From Uliginosibacterium flavum (GTDB lineage: Bacteria; Pseudomonadota; Gammaproteobacteria; Burkholderiales; Rhodocyclaceae): DNA of 64,000 nucleotides. Position numbers and translations under genes: made by a program. The notes under the pieces are model-generated. The model did not search any database, was not told the origin of the DNA, and saw only the letters and a list, made by a program, of their open reading frames with translations. The stretch spans positions 62,001 to 126,000 of the forward strand of contig NZ_JBEWZI010000006.1 in NCBI RefSeq assembly GCF_040566545.1, read 5' to 3'. Positions 25,839-34,716 of the stretch are shown piece after piece (within the stretch, counting starts at the first letter, position 1; each line of letters opens with the position of its first letter).

Positions 25839-25857
25839 GTCTGTTCGGCGCCGAACA
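25839..25857 (+). promoter_or_regulatory. GTCTGTTCG-N4-CGAACA operator-like dyad
   Basis: GTC followed by the perfect 16-bp palindrome TGTTCGGCGCCGAACA. It lies in the divergent region between the two-PRC gene (starts 25699) and the OmpA lipoprotein gene (starts 26037). Confidence 0.55.
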
Positions 25858-25933
25858 TAGGTCCGGATGTCTATCGAGGGCGTCTCTGAAATAAGCCGAG
25901 GGGAGTAGCAAGCGCGAAAAAAAGTCCCTTCAG

Positions 25934-25949
25934 CGTTCGCCAGCGAACA
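25934..25949 (-). promoter_or_regulatory. CGTTCG-CCAG-CGAACA dyad, variant
   Basis: Same arm class and 4-base spacer as the 25839 site, with one arm base changed and no GTC extension. It is 88 bases upstream of the OmpA lipoprotein start. Confidence 0.4.
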
Positions 25950-26036
25950 TTCAGGCGCCGGGCTTGTCTGTCACCCTGTGCTCACGCGCTGCCGTGCAGC
26001 ACACTCCATTTTCATCAATCAGAAATCGAGAAAAAC

Positions 26037-26684
26037 ATGATCAAGAAAGCAATCAGTGTAGGCATGTCAGGGCTGCTGGTTTTGGCCGGATGCGCAGAAC
26101 TCACCCCGATTCAACGCGGCACGGGCATCGGTGCTGGTGTGGGCGCCGCCTCCGGTGCCGTAATCGGCTCAGCCACCGGCAGCAACAAGGTTGGCCGCGA
26201 TGCTGCGATTGGCGCTGCGGTCGGCGCGCTGGGCGGCTACATCTGGTCCTCGCGCATGGAAAAACAGAAGGCCACAATGGAGCAGGCCACGGCTGGTACG
26301 GGCGTCAGCGTCAGCCAGACGGCCGACAATCAGCTCAAGCTGGATGTGCCCAGCGATGTGTCCTTCGATGTGGGTCGCGACGACATCAAAGGCAACTTCC
26401 GTCCGGTGCTCGACCGCTTCGCTGAGACGCTGAGGAGCAACCCGGCCACCAACATCCAGGTCATCGGCCATACCGACAGTTCCGGCTCGGACGCGATCAA
26501 CAATCCGCTGTCCGTCAATCGCGCCGCCAGCGTGCGTGAATACCTTGCGGACCGCGGCATCTCCTCTTCGCGCATCGGCATCGACGGTCGCGGCTCCCAT
26601 AGCCCGATTGCGGATAACAGCAGCGAGTTCGGCCGCGCCAGGAATCGTCGTGTTGAGATCTTCGTGGGCGAACGCGGCAACTGA
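26037..26684 (+). CDS. OmpA-family lipoprotein with glycine zipper (YiaD-like)
   Basis: A 215-residue outer-membrane lipoprotein. The signal peptide ends in lipobox LAGC (Cys19). A glycine-zipper segment (about 30-75, GTGIGAGVGAASGAVIG) precedes the C-terminal OmpA peptidoglycan-binding domain (about 95-212). The binding signature includes GHTDSSG, NPLSVNRAASVREYL and GRARNRRVEI with the conserved Asp/Arg. It should tether the outer membrane to the cell wall. It is monocistronic, with a strong terminator 25 bases downstream and two shared-motif dyads upstream (25839, 25934). Confidence 0.9.
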   Translation: MIKKAISVGMSGLLVLAGCAELTPIQRGTGIGAGVGAASGAVIGSATGSNKVGRDAAIGAAVGALGGYIWSSRMEKQKATMEQATAGTGVSVSQTADNQLKLDVPSDVSFDVGRDDIKGNFRPVLDRFAETLRSNPATNIQVIGHTDSSGSDAINNPLSVNRAASVREYLADRGISSSRIGIDGRGSHSPIADNSSEFGRARNRRVEIFVGERGN

Positions 26685-26708
26685 TTTGGCTCATCCGGTT
26701 TGAGTCCC

Positions 26709-26745
26709 AAGCCCAAGGTCTGCACGTGAGCCTTGGGCTTTTCTG
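26709..26745 (+). terminator. Rho-independent terminator of the OmpA lipoprotein gene
   Basis: A 10-bp stem AAGCCCAAGG/CCTTGGGCTT with a 12-base loop, followed by TTCTG. It begins 25 bases after the stop. Confidence 0.85.
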
Positions 26746-26748
26746 TGC

Positions 26749-26865
26749 CTGAAGAGCCGCGCATGAACTGAGTCCTGGAATGCCATGCCGGCACAGGCAC
26801 AGCTGACGCGGATATACAAGCAGGCATGCCAGAGAGCCAAGCGCGGTGCGGCTCTTCAGCTTGCA
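26749..26865. repeat. GAAGAGCC-type palindrome pair
   Basis: Opens CCTGAAGAGCCGCGC and closes GTGCGGCTCTTCAGC with internal GCATGCC. One of the clearest members of the family. Confidence 0.65.
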
Positions 26866-26907
26866 CATTGTCTACTTTTACCCAAAATAGAGCCGGATAG
26901 ATCATCT

Positions 26908-27645
26908 ATGTCGAAGAAAAGAACGCCGAGCGTCCAGCCCCCGGATCCAAAGCTGAATCGCATACTGGCCTCGCTCCCCGCCAAGGATTTTGAACGTCTC
27001 CAACCCGAACTTGAACTTGTCCAATTGCCTTTGAGCTGGACGATGTGCGAGTCTGGTGATCATGTGAACTACCTGCATTTTCCGACCTCCGGAATCGTCT
27101 CGCTCATCTATTCGCTGGAAGATGGCTCCACGAGCGAAACGGCACTTGTCGGCAATGAAGGTTTGATTGGCATCTCCATTTTCATGGGTGGCGAGAGCAT
27201 GCCGAACAGCACGGAAGTGCAGAGCGCGGGTTACGCCTATCGAATCAGTCGCAAAGTCATGAAAAACGAGTTTCGGCTCGGAGGCCAGCTGCAACATGTG
27301 GTGCTGCTCTTCACCCAGGCGCTGTTTGCCCAGACTTCGCAAATTGCCGTATGCAATCAGCACCATTCTTTGGACCAGAAGATGTGCCGGTGGATGCTGA
27401 TGATGCTGGACCGCTCCCACGGCGATGAATTGATGGTGACGCAGGAGATGATCGGAAACTTGCTGGGCGTTCGCCGCGAGAGCGTGACCCAGGTTTTGGG
27501 CCAGCTCCAGAAGGATCAATTGATAGAACGAGGTCGTGGTCGCATAACCGTGATCAACCGCAGGAAAATCGAGGATCGTGTATGCGAATGCTATTCGGTG
27601 GTTCGGGAAGAGTATGAGCGCTTGCTTCCGGACAAACGCCATTAG
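26908..27645 (+). CDS. Crp/Fnr-family regulator, copy 1
   Basis: A 245-residue regulator with a cyclic-nucleotide-binding-like beta roll (about 25-150) and a C-terminal winged helix (about 165-235, recognition helix LGVRRESVTQVLGQ). The cAMP-contact pattern of Crp is absent and there is no N-terminal Cys cluster for an Fe-S centre, so the signal is unknown. The recognition helix keeps the Arg-Glu pair that contacts TGTG-type half sites in Crp. A paralogue with clearly matching sequence along its length lies at 36552-37301. The start ATG is in ATCATCTATGTCG; an upstream frame extension to 26785 has no family similarity. Confidence 0.9.
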   Translation: MSKKRTPSVQPPDPKLNRILASLPAKDFERLQPELELVQLPLSWTMCESGDHVNYLHFPTSGIVSLIYSLEDGSTSETALVGNEGLIGISIFMGGESMPNSTEVQSAGYAYRISRKVMKNEFRLGGQLQHVVLLFTQALFAQTSQIAVCNQHHSLDQKMCRWMLMMLDRSHGDELMVTQEMIGNLLGVRRESVTQVLGQLQKDQLIERGRGRITVINRRKIEDRVCECYSVVREEYERLLPDKRH

Positions 27646-27701
27646 TAGCATTCCTTGTGTCACAGCTTGTGCACCCGAAGCGCAAATAGCCGCCGGATAG
27701 A

Positions 27702-27757
27702 ACTCTGCCTCTACGAGCAGGCCGGCCTGGGAGCCAAGCGCAGTGCGGCTCTTCAGG
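27702..27757. repeat. GAAGAGCC-type palindrome overlapping a gene end
   Basis: GCCTCTACGAGCAGG then GGGAGCCAAGCGC and GTGCGGCTCTTCAGG. The terminal CTTCAGG supplies the stop codon (27753-27755) of the ABC permease gene on the minus strand. Confidence 0.5.
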
Positions 27758-28877
27758 TCGTCTGACTGATGGTCTTGCGAAAGCGTGCGAGCGCGGCGAC
27801 GAACAGCAGGCTGCCGATGAGGATGATGGCGAGCAGTTGCGGCCACACCACATCGAGCCCGGCACCACGATAGAGGATGGCCTGGGCGGCGGAGACGAAG
27901 TGCGTCGTCGGCGCGGCGAGCATCACGTTCTGGATCAGCGCGGGCATGCTTTCGCGGGGACTCATGCCGCCCGAGAGCATTTGCAGCGGCAGCAACACGA
28001 GCACCAGCAACATGCCGAATTGCGGCATGGAGCGCGCCAGAGTAGCGAGGAAGATGCCCATCGAGGTAGTGGCGAACAGGTGCAGCGCGGCGGCAAACAT
28101 GAACAACGTGATCGAACCATTGATGGGTACACGCAGCGCGCCTTGCACGATGAATACCAGAGCCACCAGTGCCGCCAGCAGTACCACGAATCCCATCGAC
28201 CAGACCTTGGCGAGCATGATCTCGGTGGGCGTGACGGGCATCACCAGCAGGTGTTCGATGGTGCCGTGTTCGCGTTCGCGGATCAGCGCCGCGCCGGTCA
28301 GGATGATGGAGAGCATGGTCACGTTATTGATCAGTTCCATCACCGAGCCGAACCAGCTGTTTTCCAGGTTGGGATTGAAGCGCATGCGGGTCACCAGATC
28401 GACCGGCGGAGTCACGTTGCTGCGGTAGCGCTGCACGAATTCATTCACTTCACCAGCCACGATCTGCTGGATGTAAACGTTGCCGGTGAAGGCCTGGCTC
28501 ATGCGCGTTGCGTCGATATTGAGTTGCATGGCAGGTGTACGGCCCGCCAGTACATCGCGCTGGAAATTCGGCGGAATATCGAGCACGAAGGTGTAATCGC
28601 CGCGATCCATGCCGGCATCGACTTCGGCGAGTGAAATCATCTTTGGCGTGTTGAAATGCGGCGGGTAAAAGCTGGCCACCAGACGTGCCGAAAGCGGCGA
28701 GCCGTCTTCGTCGACAATCGCGATGGAGGCTTTGTGAAAGCTCTCCGGCATGGCTGTGGCGGCGACGTAGATACCGGCCGAAAACGTCCACACGATCAGC
28801 AGCAGCATCATCGGATCGCGGAGCAGGCTCCACAGCTCCTTGACGCCCAGACGGTAGATGTTGGCGGCGTGACTCAT
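27753..28877 (-). CDS. ABC-2 type transporter permease (YhhJ-like)
   Basis: A 374-residue inner-membrane protein. One N-terminal membrane helix (about 22-42) is followed by a large periplasmic domain (about 45-170), then five helices (about 175-370) with the ABC-2 signature LIREREHGTIEHLLVMPVTPTEIMLAK. It is the last gene of a four-gene operon, nine bases after the fused ATPase-permease, and should form the second membrane half of the exporter. Related YhhJ proteins partner YhiI and RbbA. The substrate is unknown. The last codons run into an interspersed palindrome. Confidence 0.9.
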   Translation of the reverse strand: MSHAANIYRLGVKELWSLLRDPMMLLLIVWTFSAGIYVAATAMPESFHKASIAIVDEDGSPLSARLVASFYPPHFNTPKMISLAEVDAGMDRGDYTFVLDIPPNFQRDVLAGRTPAMQLNIDATRMSQAFTGNVYIQQIVAGEVNEFVQRYRSNVTPPVDLVTRMRFNPNLENSWFGSVMELINNVTMLSIILTGAALIREREHGTIEHLLVMPVTPTEIMLAKVWSMGFVVLLAALVALVFIVQGALRVPINGSITLFMFAAALHLFATTSMGIFLATLARSMPQFGMLLVLVLLPLQMLSGGMSPRESMPALIQNVMLAAPTTHFVSAAQAILYRGAGLDVVWPQLLAIILIGSLLFVAALARFRKTISQTT

Positions 28878-28886
28878 TGGGCAGTC

Positions 28887-31637
28887 TCAGCTTTCCTGCT
28901 TCTTCAACAGCATGATGGACAAGCCAAGGATGACGGGCACGGCGGCCAGCAAGGGCCAGAACGAGGGCGCGAGGGTGCTGAAGTCCAGCGCCTTGCTGAA
29001 CACGCCCCGACTGATGGTCAGCATGTGGGTGGCCGGGTAGATGCGGCCGATGAAGGCGCCGATACCTTCAAGCGAAGACACGGGATTGAGCAAGCCGGCG
29101 AACTGCACGCAGGGAATGATGGTGCCGATCATGGTGACGAACAGTGCGGCAATCTGGCTTTTGGTGAAGGTGGAGGCGAGCAGGCCGAAACCGGTGGCGC
29201 TGATGACAAAGATCAGGGTGGCCAGCGCCAGGGTGAAAAAGCCACCCTTGATCGGCACGCCAAAAACCGTGACGGCCAGCGCGCTGAGCAGCAGGAAATT
29301 GACCATGCCCAGCACGATGTAGGGTAACTGCTTGCCGAGCAGGAACTCGCTGCGCGTCACTGGCGTGACATACAGATTGATGATCGAGCCGAGCTCCTTC
29401 TCGCGCACAACCGACAATGCGGTGAGCATGGCCGGGATCATCATCAACAGCAGCGGAATCACCGCCGGCACCATGGCAGGCAGGCTGCGTACATCGGGGT
29501 TGTAGCGGTAGCGGGTTTCCAGCGTGCTGGGGGTGCTCAGCTGCATGCCAAGCCGGTGGCTGGCCATATCGGCGAGCCACATCTGGTGCATGGCCTGCAC
29601 GTAACCATTCACCGTTTCGGCGCGCGTCGGCATGGCGCCATCGATCCAGGCACCGATCTGCACCGCGGTGCCGCGCTGGATGTCACGGCCAAAGCCGGCG
29701 GGAATCTCGATAGCCAGCGAAAGTTCGCCGCTGCGCATGCGCTGATCCAGATTGGCGTAATCGGTGATCGGCGCTTTCTCGATGAAATAACGCGAGCCGG
29801 CCAGATTCAGCGCGTAGTTTTCGCTGAGCACGGTCTGGTCGCGGTCGAGTATGGCGTAGCTGAGGTTCTCGACATCCAGACTGATGCCGTAACCGATGAT
29901 GAACATCAGGATCGCGGTGCCCAACAGTGCCAACGTGGCACGCACCGGATCGCGCTGCAGTTCCAGGGTCTCGCGCAGGGTGTAGCTGAAGGCACGGGCC
30001 AGGCTGAAGCGCAGACGGCGCGGCGGCAGGGCGGGCGTGTTGCTTGACGTGGGGCTTGGCGTCTTGGCGGCGGGCGGCGGATTGTCTTCGTTACTCTCGC
30101 TTGAAGCTTCCTCCAGATATGCAATGAAAGCCTGCTCCAGAGTTTCGGTGCCACGCTGGCTCACCAACGCGGCAGGCGTGTCGGTAACAAGAACCTTGCC
30201 GGCATTCATCAGCGAAATGCGGTCGCAGCGCTCAGCCTCGTTCATGAAGTGAGTGGAGATGAAAATCGTCACGTGATCCTTGCGCGAGAGGTCGATCATC
30301 AGCTGCCAGAACAGGTCGCGCGCAATCGGGTCGACGCCCGATGTCGGCTCGTCGAGGATCAGCATCTCGGGCTTGTGCACCATCGCCACGGCCAGCGACA
30401 GACGCTGGCGGATGCCCAGCGGCAGCTTCTCGGGCATGGCGTCCACCACATCGCCCAGACCGAAGCGCACCAGCATCTCGTCGACCCGCGCGGGGATTGC
30501 GTCTTCAGCCACCTGAAACAAGCGCGCATGCAGCACCAGATTCTGGCGCACCGAAAGTTCGCCATACAACGAGAAGCCCTGTGACATATAGCCAACGCGC
30601 CGGCGGATTTCGATGTCCCTGGAGTCGACATGCTTGCCGAACAGCCAGGCCTGCCCCTCACTGGCGGGCAGCAGGCCGGTGAGCATCTTCATGGTGGTCG
30701 ATTTGCCGCAACCGTTGGACCCGAGAAAGCCGAAAATCTCGCCACGCTGGATGCGGAAATCCACATGATCCACCGCCACGAAATCATCAAAGCGCATCGT
30801 TAGCCCGCGCGCTTCGATGGCGATGTCTGTTTTTGCCGAGACCGCCAGTGGCGGAACCACCACTGCGACGTGACCGCTGCGACGGGCTTCGGGCAAGAGC
30901 GCGATGAAGGCTTCTTCCAGTGATGCTGTATGGGTGCGCTCGCGCAGCTCGGCCGGTGTCCCGCTGGCCAGCACCTTGCCGGCGTCCATGGCCAGCAGCC
31001 AATCGAAGCCGTCGGCTTCTTCCATGTAGGCCGTGGCGACCACGACGCTCATGTTCTGGCGTGCGGCGCGGATATGCGCGACGAGATCCCAGAACTGCTT
31101 GCGCGATAGCGGATCGACGCCGGTGGTCGGTTCGTCCAGGATCAACAGATCAGGGTCGTGAATCAGGGCGCAGCACAGGCCCAGTTTCTGTTTCATGCCA
31201 CCCGAGAGCTTGCCGGCCGGGCGCGACAGGAAGGCTTGCAGGTGGGTGCTGGCAGTCAGCTCGTCGATGCGCCGGCGCCGCTCGGCTTTGTCATGGCCGA
31301 ACAGGCGGCCGAAGAACTGCAGATTTTCTTCCACCGACAAGGTGGGGTAAAGATTCTTGCCCAGGCCCTGCGGCATGTAGGCGATGCGCGGGCAGATGGC
31401 ATCGCGATGAGGCGTGCTGGCCATATCGCCGCCCAACACTTCAAGCGTGCCTTGCTGCACGGCACGTGCCCCGGCCAGTAGCGATAGCAGGCTGGACTTG
31501 CCGACGCCATCCGGGCCGATCAGGCCGACCATGCAGCCAGCGGGAATCTCCAGACTGATGTCATCCAGCGCCAACGTCTTGCCGTAGCGCAGGCTGATCC
31601 CGTTCAGGCTGGCGATAGAGGGTTTGTCCGCGTTCAC
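28887..31637 (-). CDS. Fused double-ATPase ABC transporter/permease (RbbA-like)
   Basis: A 916-residue protein with two ABC ATPase domains: about 6-240 (Walker A GPDGVGKSS, signature LSGGMKQ) and about 265-495 (Walker A GSNGCGKST, Walker B LILDEPTSG). They are followed by an ABC-2 membrane domain (about 550-915, six helices with a large periplasmic loop). The second signature is LPLGIRQRLS, degenerate, as in RbbA/YhiH. RbbA of E. coli was described as a ribosome-associated ATPase, but this operon context (HlyD, outer-membrane factor, permease) argues for export. It overlaps the HlyD gene by four bases. Confidence 0.92.
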   Translation of the reverse strand: MNADKPSIASLNGISLRYGKTLALDDISLEIPAGCMVGLIGPDGVGKSSLLSLLAGARAVQQGTLEVLGGDMASTPHRDAICPRIAYMPQGLGKNLYPTLSVEENLQFFGRLFGHDKAERRRRIDELTASTHLQAFLSRPAGKLSGGMKQKLGLCCALIHDPDLLILDEPTTGVDPLSRKQFWDLVAHIRAARQNMSVVVATAYMEEADGFDWLLAMDAGKVLASGTPAELRERTHTASLEEAFIALLPEARRSGHVAVVVPPLAVSAKTDIAIEARGLTMRFDDFVAVDHVDFRIQRGEIFGFLGSNGCGKSTTMKMLTGLLPASEGQAWLFGKHVDSRDIEIRRRVGYMSQGFSLYGELSVRQNLVLHARLFQVAEDAIPARVDEMLVRFGLGDVVDAMPEKLPLGIRQRLSLAVAMVHKPEMLILDEPTSGVDPIARDLFWQLMIDLSRKDHVTIFISTHFMNEAERCDRISLMNAGKVLVTDTPAALVSQRGTETLEQAFIAYLEEASSESNEDNPPPAAKTPSPTSSNTPALPPRRLRFSLARAFSYTLRETLELQRDPVRATLALLGTAILMFIIGYGISLDVENLSYAILDRDQTVLSENYALNLAGSRYFIEKAPITDYANLDQRMRSGELSLAIEIPAGFGRDIQRGTAVQIGAWIDGAMPTRAETVNGYVQAMHQMWLADMASHRLGMQLSTPSTLETRYRYNPDVRSLPAMVPAVIPLLLMMIPAMLTALSVVREKELGSIINLYVTPVTRSEFLLGKQLPYIVLGMVNFLLLSALAVTVFGVPIKGGFFTLALATLIFVISATGFGLLASTFTKSQIAALFVTMIGTIIPCVQFAGLLNPVSSLEGIGAFIGRIYPATHMLTISRGVFSKALDFSTLAPSFWPLLAAVPVILGLSIMLLKKQES

Positions 31638-32830
31638 CAGGGCACCTTGACGACCAGATCGGCCGGCCAGGGCGCTTGCGCATCAAGCTTGAGCCAGGCC
31701 ACGCCCGGCAATCCGCTCTTGACGAGCTGCAGATGCTTTTGCAGCAGCGCCGGATCAATCTGCGCCTTGACGCGGAACATCAGCTTCTGCCGCTCGCTGG
31801 CCGTCTCCACCGTCTTGGGTGTGAACTGCGCGGCGCTCGCCACGAATGACACCTTGGCCGGGATCACATACTGCGGCGCGGCGTCTAGAATCAGATGTAC
31901 ATCCGCGCCCAGCGCCAGTTTGCCGGCGACGGCTTCCGGCACGAAGAAGCTCATGTACACGTCCGACAGATCGACCAGATTCAGCACCTTGCCGCCCGCA
32001 CCGAGCACTTCACCGGGCTGCACGATGCGGTATTGCACGCGGCCAGCGCGGGGTGCCGTCAGCGCGCTGTCATCAATATCGGCATTCACGCGGGTGACGG
32101 TAGCCTCCACAGCCTTGGCCGCCGAGCGAGCACCGACAACCTGGGTGCGGGCAGCAACAATCGCAGCCTGCGCGGCGTCAACCTGCGCCTTGGCCGCGAC
32201 GACTGCTGCCTGCACGCTGCGGGTGCGAGCACGGTCGTCATCAAGCTCCTGCGCCGACGAAGCGCCTTCACGCGACAGCGTTTCAGAGCGGGCCAGACGG
32301 CGCTGGGCTGCATCGAGTTCGCTCTCGCGCTGCGCCACCAAAGCGAGTGCGGCCTGCTTGTCGCTTTCACGCACCGCCACCTGGGCTTCGGCGCTGGAAA
32401 TCGCGGTAATGGATTGCTGCTGCCGAGCACGGGCTTCATCGCGCTGGGCTTCGAGTGTTTGCACCTGCATGTGGGCGAGAACTTGCCCGGACGTCACGAC
32501 ATCCCCTTCACTCACCAGGATGTCCTGTACGCGCCCGCCGAGCTTGGCCGATACATCGATTTCGGTGGCTTCCAGGCGGCCATTGCCGCTGACGAAGCCT
32601 TCACCCGGCCCTTTGGGCTGAAGCACTTTCCAGATCACCAGCGCGGCCATGACGAGGATGACGACGATTGCCCCGCCGATCAGCCACTTCTTCCATTTCT
32701 GGAAAAATGTGGGTGCGGGAGGCGCCACAGCAGGTGCTGCGGGCTTGACTGCTGGCGGCGGCGCGGGCGCAGGTGAAGGTGCAGCTGCTGGAAGCAGCGG
32801 GACTTCTGGCGGAGGAGTGCTCGGGTTCAT
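31634..32830 (-). CDS. HlyD-family membrane fusion protein (YhiI-like)
   Basis: A 398-residue periplasmic adaptor. It has an unusually Pro/Ala-rich cytoplasmic N-terminus (residues 1-42), one membrane helix (about 50-68) and a barrel-sandwich lipoyl half (GNGRLEATEIDVSAKLGG). A long alpha-hairpin (about 125-235) and a second lipoyl half with beta barrel (APRAGRVQYRIVQPGEVLGAGG) follow. It connects the inner-membrane exporter to the outer-membrane channel encoded upstream. Its ATG overlaps the preceding stop by four bases, and its own stop overlaps the RbbA-like gene by four, so the set is translationally coupled. Confidence 0.92.
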   Translation of the reverse strand: MNPSTPPPEVPLLPAAAPSPAPAPPPAVKPAAPAVAPPAPTFFQKWKKWLIGGAIVVILVMAALVIWKVLQPKGPGEGFVSGNGRLEATEIDVSAKLGGRVQDILVSEGDVVTSGQVLAHMQVQTLEAQRDEARARQQQSITAISSAEAQVAVRESDKQAALALVAQRESELDAAQRRLARSETLSREGASSAQELDDDRARTRSVQAAVVAAKAQVDAAQAAIVAARTQVVGARSAAKAVEATVTRVNADIDDSALTAPRAGRVQYRIVQPGEVLGAGGKVLNLVDLSDVYMSFFVPEAVAGKLALGADVHLILDAAPQYVIPAKVSFVASAAQFTPKTVETASERQKLMFRVKAQIDPALLQKHLQLVKSGLPGVAWLKLDAQAPWPADLVVKVPW

Positions 32831-34320
32831 GGTGTGTTCTTGGCTCGCGCGGGTTCAAGGGATTTCGGAGTATCGCTTGCGGAGTGCGATGAGGCTGCAT
32901 TCAAGCCACCGCCAAGCGCCGCATACAGACTGACGCGGCTGGAGAGCAAAGTCCGGCGGGTCTGCACGAGTTGCTGTTCCGCCACCAGCAGTTCGCGCTG
33001 GGCGTCCAGAATTTCCAGGAAGGTTGATGCGCCATTGTCATAGCGCAATTGCGACAGGCGCGCCCGCTCGGTCTGCGCCCTCAATGCAGCTTGCGCGATG
33101 CCGACTTGTTCGCTCAACCAATGTCGCGCCGCCAGGGCATCGGACACATCGCGGAAGGCGCTCTGCACGGTCTTCTCGTAGTTGGCTACAGCCAGATCGC
33201 GGCGCACTTCGGCCAGATCCAGATTGTTGCGATTGCGTCCACCATCGAAGATGGGCAGCGAGATACTCGGCGAGAAGCTCCAGGCCAGGCTGCCTGAGGC
33301 GAACAGGCCGCTGAGTTCGGCGCTGGCCGTGCCAAGCGAGCCCGTCAGCGCGATGCGTGGAAAGAAGGCCGCACGCGCGGCGCCGATGTTGGCGTGGCTG
33401 GCTTTAAGTTGATGTTCGGCCGCGACAATGTCGGGCCGGTTGATCAGCAGTTCGGAAGGCAGGCCTGGAGTCAACTCGATCAGGATCTCCGGGGAGTTTG
33501 ACTGGTTTTGCATAGCAGGCATGTCGATGGGCGTGCCCACCAGCAGGGTCAATGCGTTGACTTGTGTTGCCCGCGTCATCTGAAGCTGCGCACGCAATCC
33601 CTGCGCCTGGGTCAGCAGGGTCTGAACCTGGGTCAGCTCAAGTCTGGAGCTGGAACCAACTTCCACCCGGCGCGTGAAGATGCGCAGGGAGTCTTCGCGG
33701 CTGACGGTGGTCTGATTCGCCAGCGCAATGCGCTCATCCATCTCGCGCAGGCCCAGATAGCCGTTAGCGACCTGCGCAATCAGCGCGATGCTCACGGCAC
33801 GGCGCGCTTCGTCGCTGGCCAGATAGTTCTCCAGTGCCGCTTCCTTGAGGCTGCTGATGCGCCCCCAGAAGTCGATCTCCCAGCTCGCCAGTCCCAGCGC
33901 CACCTGATACTGGCTGACCAGCAATGGCTTGCGGGTGATGTTCAGATCGGCTGGCGTGCGTGAGCGATCCATGCCGGCCTGTGCATTGATATTGGGGAAC
34001 TGCGCAGAGCGCTGAATGCCATACGTAGCGCGGGCTTCCTCGACGCGCAAAACAGCGATACGCAGGTCACGGTTATTATCCAGTGCCGCGGCAATCAGGG
34101 CTTGCAGATCAGGGTCGGTAAAGTATTCGCGCCAGCCAATGGAGGCCGTCTGGCTCAGCGCCTGAGCTGCAGACTCTGCATAGCTTGAAGCCACCGGCAG
34201 TACCGGTACTTCATAAGACGGCGCCATCGAGACGCAAGCGGCCAGCATGAATGCCGCACCCGTCATCGCCATTCTGAACGCATGACAGCGAAAATGAGTA
34301 GAGCAGGGCAGGGAGGTCAT
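32827..34320 (-). CDS. Outer-membrane efflux lipoprotein (NodT/OprM family)
   Basis: A 497-residue TolC-like channel subunit. The signal peptide carries a lipobox at LAAC (about Cys29). Two repeated OEP domains follow (about 75-265 and 290-475), with the family phrases GWREYFTDPDLQALI, GLASWEIDFWGR, LINRPDIVAAEHQL and SISLPIFDGGR. It is the first gene of the efflux operon. The dyad GTCTGTGCG-N4-CGTACG lies 55 bases ahead of the start, a good position for promoter control. Confidence 0.92.
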   Translation of the reverse strand: MTSLPCSTHFRCHAFRMAMTGAAFMLAACVSMAPSYEVPVLPVASSYAESAAQALSQTASIGWREYFTDPDLQALIAAALDNNRDLRIAVLRVEEARATYGIQRSAQFPNINAQAGMDRSRTPADLNITRKPLLVSQYQVALGLASWEIDFWGRISSLKEAALENYLASDEARRAVSIALIAQVANGYLGLREMDERIALANQTTVSREDSLRIFTRRVEVGSSSRLELTQVQTLLTQAQGLRAQLQMTRATQVNALTLLVGTPIDMPAMQNQSNSPEILIELTPGLPSELLINRPDIVAAEHQLKASHANIGAARAAFFPRIALTGSLGTASAELSGLFASGSLAWSFSPSISLPIFDGGRNRNNLDLAEVRRDLAVANYEKTVQSAFRDVSDALAARHWLSEQVGIAQAALRAQTERARLSQLRYDNGASTFLEILDAQRELLVAEQQLVQTRRTLLSSRVSLYAALGGGLNAASSHSASDTPKSLEPARAKNTP

Positions 34321-34374
34321 CGACGCGGGGCTTCAGGAATGTGTCCCTGGAGTCTGCGCGGATCAGTAGGGTGG

Positions 34375-34393
34375 GTCTGTGCGTTGTCGTACG
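34375..34393 (+). promoter_or_regulatory. GTCTGTGCG-N4-CGTACG operator-like dyad
   Basis: GTCTGTGCGTTGTCGTACG, with an overlapping perfect dyad GTGCGT-N6-ACGCAC. It lies 55 bases upstream of the efflux operon start, nearly the same distance as the 41157 site from the BON gene. Confidence 0.55.
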
Positions 34394-34661
34394 CACGAGT
34401 CACTGAACGGCTACAGGTGGGGCATGATCGTCAGTCACTTGATATGATGGGGTGCGGTTGGCGAGTGTCGGCCAGAAGCGGTCTGTCGTCGTATTCACGA
34501 ATCGGCAATCTGAATAGCGACTCCACTTTTAAACCAGCCAGATGGCTTATGAGTACAACTCGGCCAAAACGGCCAGTCAGCAACCATGATTTGAAAGACA
34601 GGTTTGCACTCCCAAGCGGACACTCTGGATAATTGACAGATATCGGGAAACAAAATGAGAA

Positions 34662-34681
34662 GCGCCCCACTCAGGGAGCGC
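34662..34681 (-). terminator. Terminator after rsgA
   Basis: On the minus strand GCGCTCC/GGGGCGC forms a 7-bp stem (one G-T pair), then TTCTCATTTTG. It starts 36 bases past the rsgA stop. Confidence 0.7.
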
Positions 34682-34716
34682 CACCTCGATTTATTCCTTA
34701 TTTTCTTTGCGAATAA

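Noticed and set aside
28656..29327. Long plus-strand frames opposite the ABC operon
   Set aside because: Antisense to strongly supported transporter genes; composition typical of shadow frames.
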